This document shows positions 56,254-64,000 of a DNA stretch of 64,000 nt, in pieces. Source of the stretch: Robiginitomaculum sp. (lineage in GTDB: Bacteria > Pseudomonadota > Alphaproteobacteria > Caulobacterales > Maricaulaceae); NCBI GenBank assembly GCA_016765135.1, contig JAESQN010000011.1, forward strand, positions 1-64,000, in the 5' to 3' direction. Position 1 is the stretch's first letter. Every line of letters starts with the position of its first letter. The position numbers and the translations under genes were made by a program. Under the pieces are notes generated by a model. The model was given only the letters and a program-made list of their open reading frames with translations. It was not told the origin of the DNA and searched no databases.

Positions 56254-57186
56254 ATGGACGTTGAAGCGCTTAACCAGATAAATATAGACCAGATAAATAT
56301 AGAAATGGGTGGATCGTGGGAATTTGTGCTGGCGGCCATGTTGGCTGTGATGATGTTTGCCGTAGCACTTGGTTTGCGGCCCGCACAATTTACGTTTTTT
56401 AAAGCCGACCCCAAGCATTATATTGCAGGCGTTGCGGCGCAAATACTTGGCTTGCCGCTCTTGACCCTTGGTCTGGTGTATCTGCTTGACCCTCTGCCGA
56501 GCCTGGCCCTTGGTATGATCTTGGTGGCGGCATGTCCGGGCGGTAATATCTCTAATATTTTGACATTATTTGCACGCGGCAATACGGCTTTATCCGTATC
56601 CTTAACCGCGACCTCCAGCCTTGCAGCGGCCTTTATTACGCCCATATCCATCTTGTTCTGGCTGTCCCTTTATCCCCCGACCCGGTCTTTACTGACATCC
56701 ATCAATTTTGATGTGTGGGCTTTTTTGATGCAAACATTGCTGATTTTAGCATTGCCCATATTATTGGGCATGTTAGTAGCGTGGAAAGCTGCGAAACTGG
56801 CGGCGCGCATACAAAAGCCTTTGGCGCTCATAAGCGCCAGCCTGTTGATACTGCTCATCCTGTTCGGGTTTTTTAAATACCGGGATATAATTCCGCAAAT
56901 ATTCTTGTTGGTTTTACCTTTAGTGATTATTCACAATGCCTTTGCCTTGGTACTGGGTTATTTTAGTGGTTTAATTACCAAGGCAGACATTCCGACCAGG
57001 CGGGCTTTGACATTTGAAGTGGGTATCCAAAATTCCGGGCTGGCCTTTGTCATATTGGTAACACAGCTTTCCGGCCTGGGCGGAGCGGCGGTACTTGTTG
57101 CCACATGGGGATTATGGCATATAATCGCAGGCGGCGTAATTATCGGGTTTTTCAAATTTTCAGACAGGAGATTAGGGCATGTATGA
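56254..57186 (+). CDS. Bile acid:sodium symporter (BASS) family transporter
   Basis: A 310-residue membrane protein with nine or ten TM segments. The family marks are AACPGGNISNILTLFARGN (sodium site) and the later FEVGIQNSGLAFVI. BASS members carry organic anions such as pantothenate, pyruvate or sterol acids. It overlaps the following deacylase-like gene by 8 bp, so it may import that enzyme's substrate. Confidence 0.88.
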   Translation: MDVEALNQINIDQINIEMGGSWEFVLAAMLAVMMFAVALGLRPAQFTFFKADPKHYIAGVAAQILGLPLLTLGLVYLLDPLPSLALGMILVAACPGGNISNILTLFARGNTALSVSLTATSSLAAAFITPISILFWLSLYPPTRSLLTSINFDVWAFLMQTLLILALPILLGMLVAWKAAKLAARIQKPLALISASLLILLILFGFFKYRDIIPQIFLLVLPLVIIHNAFALVLGYFSGLITKADIPTRRALTFEVGIQNSGLAFVILVTQLSGLGGAAVLVATWGLWHIIAGGVIIGFFKFSDRRLGHV

Positions 57187-58945
57187 TGTGAAAATAACGG
57201 GCGGGCTTATTTATGACGGTAATGGTGGTGAGGCTTATGCGGCTGATATAGGCATTATTGGCGGTAAAATATCCGAAATAGGCACGTGCTCCGGAGACGC
57301 CAAAGAAACCATAGATGCGCACGGGGCTATTGTCACGCCGGGCTATATTGATCTGCATACCCATTATGACGGCCAAATTTCCTGGGACGAAGAATTAAAA
57401 CCCTCGGTTAATCACGGGGTCACCACCATTGTCATGGGCAATTGCGGGGTCGGGTTTGCACCTTGTAGAGAGGCCGACCACGAAAAATTGATCCGCCTTA
57501 TGGAGGGTGTTGAAGACATTCCCGGTACGGCATTGGCTGAGGGTCTGACATGGGACTGGGAAAGCTTTCCCGAATATATGGACGCTCTGGACGCCCGCCC
57601 GCACACAGTGGACTTCCTGGCTATGGTGCCCCATGATCCGCTACGGGTTTATGTGATGGGTGATCGGGCCGTTTATAATGAACGGGCCACTGACGATGAT
57701 ATTGCACAAATGCGGGCCTTAACCCACGAAGCTTTAGCGGCCGGTGCGGTAGGTTTTTCAACCGGACGCTCCGATGCCCACCGTAGCGCTGACGGTGAAT
57801 GGACGCCTACCAGCGAAGCCCACCCGTCAGAGTTGGCGGGTATTGCCAATGCCTTTACGGATTTCGATTATGGCGTCCTACACGCGGTCAATGATTTTGA
57901 CCAAGAGCGTCCTGGCGACCAATTTGACAAAGAGTTTGACATTCTGGAAACCTTTTTCCGCGCCGCCCCTGGTCACAAGGCTTCCATGACATTGATGCAG
58001 CGCGATCTGGTTCCGGATCATTGGCGCAAGATCATTAAACGCGCCGAGGATTTGCAAAAAGACGGGGTTGATTTACGCTTGCAAGCTGCACCGCGCGGTA
58101 TCGGTCTGTTCCTTGGCTTGCAATCCACTTTCCATCCCCTGATGGCTTTCCCCAGCTATATTGAAATTGCGGATTTATCTTTTGAAGACCGAGTTAAGCA
58201 TTTACGGGATCCGGCTCTGAAAGCTAAAATGCTGGCGGAAAGACCCGTGAAACTGGCGGGGAGCGGTACATCCGTCCCGCCCATGACCGACACCATGATC
58301 GCCATGACCGAACAGATTGCTGGCAAAATGTTCAAACTGTCCCCGGATGGTTCTGGAAAAGCCAATTACGAACAAGGCTATGCAAGCTCCGCCGCCGCAG
58401 AAGCGGCCAACAAAGGCGAAACCGTCTGGTCTGTGCTGTATGACTGGATGCTGGAAGACGGTGGCAAGGCCCTAATCTATTTCCCGATTTATAATTACAC
58501 CGACATGAATTACGATGCAGTACACACGATGATGACCCACCCGCTCGCATTGCCCGGCCTTACGGACGGCGGTGCCCATGTTGGCTATATTTGTGATGCC
58601 AGCTTCCCGACATATTTGTTGTCCTATTGGACACGCGATAGAGACAGCAAGAAAATATCCGTGGCCCGCGCCGTGCAAATGCTCAGCGCAGACGGTGCGG
58701 ACTATCTCGGCCTGTCAGATCGGGGTCGGATTAAAGTCGGTTTGAAAGCCGATATCAATATTATTGACTATGAAGGACTTTCGCTCGGCGTGCCCGAGAT
58801 GGTCAAAGACCTGCCCGCTGGCGGTCAGCGCCTCCTGCAACCCGTTAGCGGTTATAAAGCCACATTGGTCAACGGTCAGCAGGTCGTCATAGACAACCAG
58901 GTCACCAAAGCCCGCCCTGGTCGCCTGGTTAGAATGGGCCGGTAA
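57179..58945 (+). CDS. N-acyl-D-amino-acid deacylase-like amidohydrolase
   Basis: A 588-residue amidohydrolase-superfamily enzyme. An N-terminal beta domain (VKITGGLIYDGNGGEAYAADIGI) is followed by DLHTHYDGQ (first His pair), the Cys ligand in VMGNCGVGFAP as in D-aminoacylases, GFSTGRSD and the late Asp in GLTDGGAHVGYICD. Members hydrolyse N-acyl-D-amino acids or related amides. It is cytoplasmic, with no signal. It pairs with the BASS carrier upstream. Confidence 0.85.
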   Translation: MYDVKITGGLIYDGNGGEAYAADIGIIGGKISEIGTCSGDAKETIDAHGAIVTPGYIDLHTHYDGQISWDEELKPSVNHGVTTIVMGNCGVGFAPCREADHEKLIRLMEGVEDIPGTALAEGLTWDWESFPEYMDALDARPHTVDFLAMVPHDPLRVYVMGDRAVYNERATDDDIAQMRALTHEALAAGAVGFSTGRSDAHRSADGEWTPTSEAHPSELAGIANAFTDFDYGVLHAVNDFDQERPGDQFDKEFDILETFFRAAPGHKASMTLMQRDLVPDHWRKIIKRAEDLQKDGVDLRLQAAPRGIGLFLGLQSTFHPLMAFPSYIEIADLSFEDRVKHLRDPALKAKMLAERPVKLAGSGTSVPPMTDTMIAMTEQIAGKMFKLSPDGSGKANYEQGYASSAAAEAANKGETVWSVLYDWMLEDGGKALIYFPIYNYTDMNYDAVHTMMTHPLALPGLTDGGAHVGYICDASFPTYLLSYWTRDRDSKKISVARAVQMLSADGADYLGLSDRGRIKVGLKADINIIDYEGLSLGVPEMVKDLPAGGQRLLQPVSGYKATLVNGQQVVIDNQVTKARPGRLVRMGR

Positions 58946-58957
58946 AACCCCAAAAAT

Positions 58958-58995
58958 ATTCCCCGGCTATTCCCCGGCTATTCCCTGGCTATTCT
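58958..58995. repeat. 11-bp tandem repeat, 3.4 copies
   Basis: attccccggct occurs twice, then attccctggct and a partial attct. The last copy covers the stop codon of the leftward 1100-residue gene. No terminator hairpin is seen, though the repeat occupies the convergent junction. Confidence 0.7.
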
Positions 58996-61900
58996 ATGTT
59001 AAAGGTGAATTTGGTTTCGAGATTCTGGCTGGATACCGCTTCACCATTGACCGTTTTTGGTGCAAATTTGACTTTCTGGGCCGCTTTGATAGCGGATTTT
59101 TCGAAAACCCTTTTAAAGCGCCCGGCCCCAATAACATCTTTAGTCGTGACGTTTGTCACCGTGCCATTGGCGTCCACATCATAAACAACTACCACTGTCG
59201 TATTTTTATCATGCCCGCGCCGGATGGCAATGTTGGGATATGTGGCGGCTGCAGAAGATGTTTTCTTGGCTTCAACAATTAAATCGGGTTTGGGTTCCGG
59301 TTCTATCGGTGCCTCGATTTTAAGGGGTGCAGGTGTCAAACTGGCTTCCAGTACAGCTTCTGGCTCGGCTGCTGGTCTTTCCGCTACGGGTGTTTGCGTA
59401 ACCCTTGCATTGTCTAACTCGCTTAACAGTGCCCCGGTGATTTTTCCAGATACTTCCAAGCCAAAAACCTCCTCAAAACTATTGATGGCACTTGCAGTAT
59501 TGGTATCCAAGAGACCATTGGGTTCGCCTTGGTAAAACCCAAGTGTTTGTAATTTACTTTGTACATCCTTAGTCAATTCAGAGAATTGGGGAGGGGTGGG
59601 TTCAGGTAGGCTCTGTTTTTCAGATACAAGCGGGGTTTCCAATGAAACTTCCGGCTCTGGTTTTTTTATCTCTGTAGCTTTTGGCTTGGCTGGTAGAGAC
59701 ACACTTTTTTCTGCAGGAAGTTTCTTCTCAGAAGGCTGTTTTTCCGGCCGCTTTTTCGCGGAAGGTTTCGTTGCAGGGACAGCTATCTCCACCGGCTTTT
59801 CTTCGGTGTGTATTTTCGGTACTTCTTGTGACGGAATACTTAATGAAGCCTCTTCTACAGGCGCAGGCTCTTGTACTGGTTCAGTTAGGGGGGCTTCCAT
59901 GTCGAATAGCCCGCCTAGCTTTGGTGTAAAAAAAACACCTTCCACTTCATACACATTTACACCGAGTACCGGAACGGTTCTTGTCGTACTGCGTGGCAAA
60001 ACGGGGCGTTTTACCGCGTTCTCCGCTAATTGCAGGATAGGTTTTTCATCCACCAGATATTCCGGTGTAGGCACTAATGTTACGGCGAGCTGCGTATCAA
60101 TTGTCTTTTTTTTTAAGACATTATCACCTTGTTGTGCAGTGGTGATGGCGGCTGGCAAAACGGCTTGGGTCTCAATACGCGTTTTTTCCACACTCGCTAC
60201 CTGTTGCGCGGCTGGCTTGGATGACAAGATGTTGACCAAACCTATACCAGCCACAGAGGCAAGCAAGACTGCAGACAGGCCAACAACCATTTTACGGGAC
60301 TTACCGTCTTCATCTTCTTCATGACCGCCGTCTAAATCATCTTCATCTAAATCAGATGTAAGCAAATCTTTCTCGTCTGTTTTACTGACCAGTTTTACAC
60401 TTGTCGCCTCGGTCTGGGATTGCTCCGGCTTTGCATCTTTATCTAGATCTATTTCAACGCCGGCAGAACTTTCCACGACTTGTGCCTCAACCTGTGTTTC
60501 AGGTTGTGGTTCCTTTTCGCCTATTTCAGCTACGGCATTATCATCCGTGGAGGCGGTAGCCGCCTCTGTAGACATCTCTGCGGATATCTCTGGGGATATC
60601 TCTGGGGATATCTCTGGGGATATCTCTGGGGATATCTCTGGGGATATATTGTCATCATGATCCCGGCGAAACAAATTTTTAAATTTGGACATCAAGCCGT
60701 CTTCTGTATCGGCATCCATAATCAAAGCCGTACCACTTACACCACTAGCCAGAGCTGCGGATTTTACAACACTACCGCTCTTCAATTCCGGCTCAGCCGT
60801 CAGGATATCAACCATGCTCTCAACATTATCCGGTGTAATTTTTTGTGCTTTCAGGTGCTTGACCCGCGCCCGCAATTTTTTTGCTAAAGCACGAGATTCT
60901 TGAAGAAGCGTATGGTTGTCAGCAATCAAGCCGTCCGTTTGGCGTAGGGTATTACCTGCCTCGGCACGCACGGCACTGGCGTCTTTCAAGTTCACGCTGG
61001 CCGCACCTAATGTGTTTTTAACTTGCTCTAAAGCCGAGCGGGCAGACATTTGCGCCGCCTCGGCCCGGTCTTTTTGTGTCGTCAGTTCTTGGGACTGTTG
61101 CTGGGTAGCGCTTAATTGCCGCTGCAAGGACTGTACACCATCCTCAGCCTCTTGCGCCGCAATCCGCAGTTCATTGGCTTTGGCAATTGCGGCTTTTGCA
61201 GTTGCTTCCGCATCACTAAGGGCGGCACTGGCCTTTTGCGCTTGATTGGCGGCCTTGACGGTTTGCTTTTGTTGTTCTGATAAGTCTTTTTCCAATTGTT
61301 TATAGTGGTCCTTGGCGACCTGCTCCGCTTGTTGTCGCTTTAGGCTTTCCGTCTGGCTTTCCAAAACCTTGCGCTCAGCTAAAGTAAATGTCCGCTTGGC
61401 ATGTGTCTCGATTTCATTTTGGGATTTTACAAAATCTTCAGCTTTTTTAGACCGTTGGATCAGATCATCAGCCCTGTTTTCAAAGGTGCGAATAGCGTCT
61501 TTGGTGCCAGCCAACTCCGTATCCATACGTTCAATATCGGCGCGGCACTGTGCTTCCAGTTGGCGGGCCTGTTCTTCGCGCTGCGCCAACTCTGCCAATC
61601 GCGCCTGCTCTAGCAGGCGGGCTTCTTCCGCTTTGCGTTCGGCTTCTTTGCGTTTTTCTTCCGCACGCCTGGCAGCCTCGGCCTTGACCAAAGCCTCTTC
61701 GGTACGCTTGGCTTTGGCAATGACGTCTTGTTCCATTTTATGGGCGGCTTCAGCTAATCTGGCGGCTTCCAAAGCCCGTTGCTCGGCAGCCTGTTTTGCC
61801 TCATGTGCCCGGCGCATGTCCGCAGATGACGCTTCGGCAGCCAAGCGGGCTTGCGCGGCTAGGCGCTCAACTTCGCTTTGTTGCGCTTCTGGGGGTGTGT

Positions 61901-62291
61901 CAGAGCCACCAAACCGCCCAAACAATCCACGCTTGGACTGTTTGCCGGTTTTAGCGATCGCCGCAGCCAGCATTGATGATGTTGTGGTGTTTTCTTCCTT
62001 GGCCCAGACTATAGAGCCTTCAAAATCGATACTGGTAACGCTTAATGTCACGGTATCACCGTCTTTGATCGATGCGGCAAAATCATCGGGAATAACAAAT
62101 TCAGTCGTACTACCTGTACGTTCACTATCCAGCAACGTGCTTTTTTTCGTTGCGCTCCATCCGGTAGGCGACAACCATTCTTTGCCGTTCTTGCACACTT
62201 TAACCATGGTTTGGGAACTGTCTGTGCGCGCCTCAATACTAATCACGGATTTTTGTGCAACTTGCTTGATTTTGATGTTAGATTTTTTCAT
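58989..62291 (-). CDS. 1100-residue coiled-coil, transmembrane, peptidoglycan-binding and TonB-C protein
   Basis: A multi-domain envelope protein. Residues 1-105 form a small beta-rich domain without signal peptide. Residues about 135-510 are Ala/Glu/Lys/Arg/Gln-rich coiled coil. Residues about 545-575 are a proline-spaced ISPE repeat, and an acidic linker follows. A single TM segment (MVVGLSAVLLASVAGIGLVNIL) lies near 666-688, so the N-terminal two thirds is cytoplasmic. The periplasmic part is Pro/Glu/Lys-rich, with a PG_binding_1-like unit (VQSKLQTLGFYQGEPNGLLD, near 905-925) and a TonB C-terminal domain (IRRGHDKNTTVVVVYDVD to FTFNIE, 1010-1100). It would link the cytoplasm to peptidoglycan and possibly to a TonB-box partner in the outer membrane. 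The function is unknown. Confidence 0.85.
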   Translation of the reverse strand: MKKSNIKIKQVAQKSVISIEARTDSSQTMVKVCKNGKEWLSPTGWSATKKSTLLDSERTGSTTEFVIPDDFAASIKDGDTVTLSVTSIDFEGSIVWAKEENTTTSSMLAAAIAKTGKQSKRGLFGRFGGSDTPPEAQQSEVERLAAQARLAAEASSADMRRAHEAKQAAEQRALEAARLAEAAHKMEQDVIAKAKRTEEALVKAEAARRAEEKRKEAERKAEEARLLEQARLAELAQREEQARQLEAQCRADIERMDTELAGTKDAIRTFENRADDLIQRSKKAEDFVKSQNEIETHAKRTFTLAERKVLESQTESLKRQQAEQVAKDHYKQLEKDLSEQQKQTVKAANQAQKASAALSDAEATAKAAIAKANELRIAAQEAEDGVQSLQRQLSATQQQSQELTTQKDRAEAAQMSARSALEQVKNTLGAASVNLKDASAVRAEAGNTLRQTDGLIADNHTLLQESRALAKKLRARVKHLKAQKITPDNVESMVDILTAEPELKSGSVVKSAALASGVSGTALIMDADTEDGLMSKFKNLFRRDHDDNISPEISPEISPEISPEISPEISAEMSTEAATASTDDNAVAEIGEKEPQPETQVEAQVVESSAGVEIDLDKDAKPEQSQTEATSVKLVSKTDEKDLLTSDLDEDDLDGGHEEDEDGKSRKMVVGLSAVLLASVAGIGLVNILSSKPAAQQVASVEKTRIETQAVLPAAITTAQQGDNVLKKKTIDTQLAVTLVPTPEYLVDEKPILQLAENAVKRPVLPRSTTRTVPVLGVNVYEVEGVFFTPKLGGLFDMEAPLTEPVQEPAPVEEASLSIPSQEVPKIHTEEKPVEIAVPATKPSAKKRPEKQPSEKKLPAEKSVSLPAKPKATEIKKPEPEVSLETPLVSEKQSLPEPTPPQFSELTKDVQSKLQTLGFYQGEPNGLLDTNTASAINSFEEVFGLEVSGKITGALLSELDNARVTQTPVAERPAAEPEAVLEASLTPAPLKIEAPIEPEPKPDLIVEAKKTSSAAATYPNIAIRRGHDKNTTVVVVYDVDANGTVTNVTTKDVIGAGRFKRVFEKSAIKAAQKVKFAPKTVNGEAVSSQNLETKFTFNIE
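60583..60660. repeat. 12-bp tandem repeat encoding ISPE units
   Basis: gatatctctggg occurs six times in register from 60583, then partially to 60660. On the minus strand it encodes consecutive Ile-Ser-Pro-Glu units plus ISAE and MSTE variants. The near-identity of the DNA copies indicates recent expansion and probable length variation. Confidence 0.9.
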
Positions 62292-62565
62292 TTTTTTCCC
62301 CTGTTCAACCCAGTTTAGGCATTCGCCGATACGAATGAGTTTGTTCTGTCACATCCCTGTGAACAAACGAATCATCCCGAATCGTTTTACACCTTAGAAT
62401 TAACTTTTTATTAACCTTATTGCCAGTGCCTTTTTTGGAAGTTTTCCGGATCAAAATTCCGCACATGGCATCGTCAAGCTTACCAAGAATTCATGCAGTT
62501 TTCTGAAATATTCAGGTTTCACTCACAAAGAAATCTCTATAACTTAGGACAGATGGAGAATAAGT

Positions 62566-63405
62566 ATGAGTAATTTTGTTAAAGCGACCCTGTTGGCTAC
62601 AGTCCTCAGCGCTGGAATGCTAACCTCAGCTAATGCGGCCGCCGCCAGCCCTGAAAATGAACCAAAGGCTACACAAAACACACTTGGGTCAACCACTGTA
62701 GTAAAGGTCAATCTCAGGGGATATGTTTTCGGCTTCAGGGTGATGAAAGCCAATGTTGTTGGCGGGCTAACCGAAAACTCATATTCCATGCGGGCAGACT
62801 TGTTCACGTCTGGCCTTGGCGCGCTGCTCAAGAAGTTTCAAATCTGGGCAACGACCACCGGGACGATTGACGAGAATGGTTTGAACCCGATCCAGCATAT
62901 TCAGCAAAATCTTGATAAGAAAAACAGACGTGTGGAAATGAATTACAGATCGGGCACTGTCGATATTTCGATCGTGCCCAGGCTTGGCTCCCAAGGGAAA
63001 CCGCCTGCGACCAAAGCCCAGCGTTTTGAAAGTGATGATGCTTTGTCGGCTTTGCTGAATATGATGATGCGCGGGTTTCGTTTCACGGACGAGCCGTGCG
63101 TAGGCACGATACCAGTATTTGATTCCAAACAACATTACTTACTGCGCATGGAACGTATCGGTAATAGATACATAAAACAAAAAGGCTTTAAGGGCGACAC
63201 TATCGGTTGCAGTGTTTATTATGTTCCTGTGTCCGGGTTTGATCCAGAAGACCTCCCAAGCGAGGAGGAAGCTTCAACACCGGTCAAGATTTATTTAGCA
63301 AAATTTGATGAAGCTGGCCTCTATATTCCCGTGCGCATGAGTTACAGGATCAGCATTTTTAAAGCCGTGATTAAAACCCGTAATATAGAGATTACAAAAC
63401 AATAA
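62566..63405 (+). CDS. DUF3108-like exported protein
   Basis: A 279-residue protein with a signal peptide (cleavage near SANAAA). The mature part resembles DUF3108: VNLRGYVFGFRVMKANVVG at the start of the first repeat, then YSMRADLFTSGLGALLKKF, and a late VKIYLAKFDEAGLYIPVRM. This family is a periplasmic beta protein of unknown role. GGAG precedes the ATG. It is divergent from the 1100-residue gene with a 274-bp gap. Confidence 0.8.
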   Translation: MSNFVKATLLATVLSAGMLTSANAAAASPENEPKATQNTLGSTTVVKVNLRGYVFGFRVMKANVVGGLTENSYSMRADLFTSGLGALLKKFQIWATTTGTIDENGLNPIQHIQQNLDKKNRRVEMNYRSGTVDISIVPRLGSQGKPPATKAQRFESDDALSALLNMMMRGFRFTDEPCVGTIPVFDSKQHYLLRMERIGNRYIKQKGFKGDTIGCSVYYVPVSGFDPEDLPSEEEASTPVKIYLAKFDEAGLYIPVRMSYRISIFKAVIKTRNIEITKQ

Positions 63406-63424
63406 TCGGGGGGAGGCTTTAGGC

Positions 63425-64000
63425 TCAGAATCTCTCCAGCAATCGTTCCAGATAATCCCGCTCTATTTTCTCGCGTTCTTGTTCGCCGGAACGTCTGCGG
63501 AGTTCTTCCAAAAGCTCTCGCGCCCGTTGTTGGTCGGATTTTTCAGGCACATCTATATCGGACTCGCCGATACCGTCCCCGCCATCACCCCGGCCAAATG
63601 GATCACCATTGCCGCCGGCTTCTCTGTTGCCGCCTGTTTCATCGGCGTCCAGCAGCCGCTGGGCTTCTTGAGCCAGCAAGCCTTCTCCGGCTTGGCGCAA
63701 CGCATCAATAGCGTCTGATTGCGCCCGGCCCGCGCCGTAATACTCGCCGTCTTCCAAGGCTCTCTGAGAGCGGCCCATAGCGTCTCTTGCGTCATTAAGT
63801 GCGTCTTTTATATCGCCGTCAGACCCAGCTCCGTTTTTATCACCTTCTTTGCCGCCGCCAGGTTGTTCCGTCCCATCTTCCAGCGAGCGCAATAATTCAC
63901 CGATTTCGCCTTGCTGTTCGGCCAAGTCGCGGCCCGACGGCCCATCTTGGCTTTGCTCACCTCCACTTTGCCCATTAGATGCTTCGTCCTGCCCGCTCCC
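63425..64000 (-). CDS. C-terminal part of a DUF4175/TIGR02302-like protein (partial)
   Basis: The frame is open from the stop at 63425 to the window edge, giving 191 residues of a longer protein. The composition (Gly/Glu/Asp/Gln-rich) and segments such as DLAEQQGEIGELLRSLE, RALEDGEYYGAGRAQSDAI, the QEAQRLLD region and the final EQEREKIERDYLERLLERF match the C-terminal end of the large alphaproteobacterial TIGR02302 membrane proteins. The 5' part lies outside the window. The function is unknown. Confidence 0.75.
   Translation of the reverse strand, partial: GSGQDEASNGQSGGEQSQDGPSGRDLAEQQGEIGELLRSLEDGTEQPGGGKEGDKNGAGSDGDIKDALNDARDAMGRSQRALEDGEYYGAGRAQSDAIDALRQAGEGLLAQEAQRLLDADETGGNREAGGNGDPFGRGDGGDGIGESDIDVPEKSDQQRARELLEELRRRSGEQEREKIERDYLERLLERF

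Noticed and set aside
59596-60324. Open frame of 242 codons on the + strand
   Set aside because: It is antisense to the same gene; repetitive low-complexity reading (Ser/Phe/Gly-rich) without family features.
60583-60660. Possible CRISPR-like array
   Set aside because: Units are 12 bp in direct tandem without spacers and lie in a coding frame giving ISPE repeats.
61312-62397. Long open frame of 361 codons on the + strand
   Set aside because: It lies wholly antisense to the 1100-residue gene. Its Ser/Ala/Arg-rich reading is the mirror of the Ala/Glu-rich coiled coil, with no recognisable domain or ribosome site.

Overview
The window looks like a chromosomal stretch of an alphaproteobacterium of moderate GC content. 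Three things point there: the truB-rpsO-pnp order, the Tad/Cpa-type pilus genes, and the TonB-receptor-rich aromatic catabolism organised as in sphingomonad-like or Kordiimonadales/Emcibacterales-like marine bacteria. The order cannot be fixed from sequence alone.

Left half (about 1-33.7 kb), aromatic and nitrogenous substrate catabolism. A first block (0.3-10.7 kb) has an AraC regulator, a lipoprotein YtcJ-type amidohydrolase, a TetR regulator, a TonB-dependent receptor, a class III aminotransferase, an MFS carrier and an aldehyde dehydrogenase. It reads as capture, deamination and oxidation of an unknown amine-containing compound. A second block (10.8-21.1 kb) is a complete protocatechuate 4,5-cleavage pathway. 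The leftward operon pobA-ligA-ligB-ligC is opposed by an AraC regulator, and the rightward operon is ligK-ligU-DUF1932 dehydrogenase-ligJ-ligI. A LysR regulator with two HTH domains is divergent from ligK. A third block (21.2-30.2 kb) has two exported lipoprotein hydrolases (an amidase and a lactonase-like enzyme), a PcaK-like aromatic acid transporter, an aldoxime dehydratase, a nitrilase and a second TonB receptor. Read together, an aryl aldoxime could be imported, dehydrated to a nitrile, hydrolysed to an acid and, if 4-hydroxylated, sent through PobA and the Lig enzymes to pyruvate and oxaloacetate. A fourth operon (30.3-33.7 kb) has a variant metallo-beta-lactamase-fold protein, an AhpD-like protein, an FAD aromatic hydroxylase and DUF2783. 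A D-cysteine desulfhydrase-like gene follows on the other strand.

Middle (about 35.1-39.8 kb), a decayed genomic island at a tRNA-Asp gene. It holds a frameshifted antirestriction gene ardA, a head-to-head junction of two 5'-truncated genes (FMN-binding oxidase and SDR), an intact and a broken GlcG/HbpS-like gene, a small hypothetical gene and a tyrosine integrase broken by an internal stop and frameshifts.

Right half (39.9-64 kb), housekeeping and envelope. It includes galU, a gamma-glutamylcyclotransferase-like gene, ugd, UDP-glucuronate decarboxylase and a phosphohexomutase (nucleotide sugars), with a FitAB toxin-antitoxin pair inserted. dapF, rpmB, an extensin-like protein and a small membrane protein follow, then truB-rpsO-pnp (pnp is frameshifted in this sequence). 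A short cpaB-cpaC-lipoprotein-cpaE pilus operon, a BASS transporter paired with an N-acyl-D-amino-acid deacylase-like enzyme, an unusual 1100-residue coiled-coil/transmembrane/peptidoglycan-binding/TonB-C protein, a DUF3108 protein and the 3' end of a DUF4175 (TIGR02302-like) gene complete the window.
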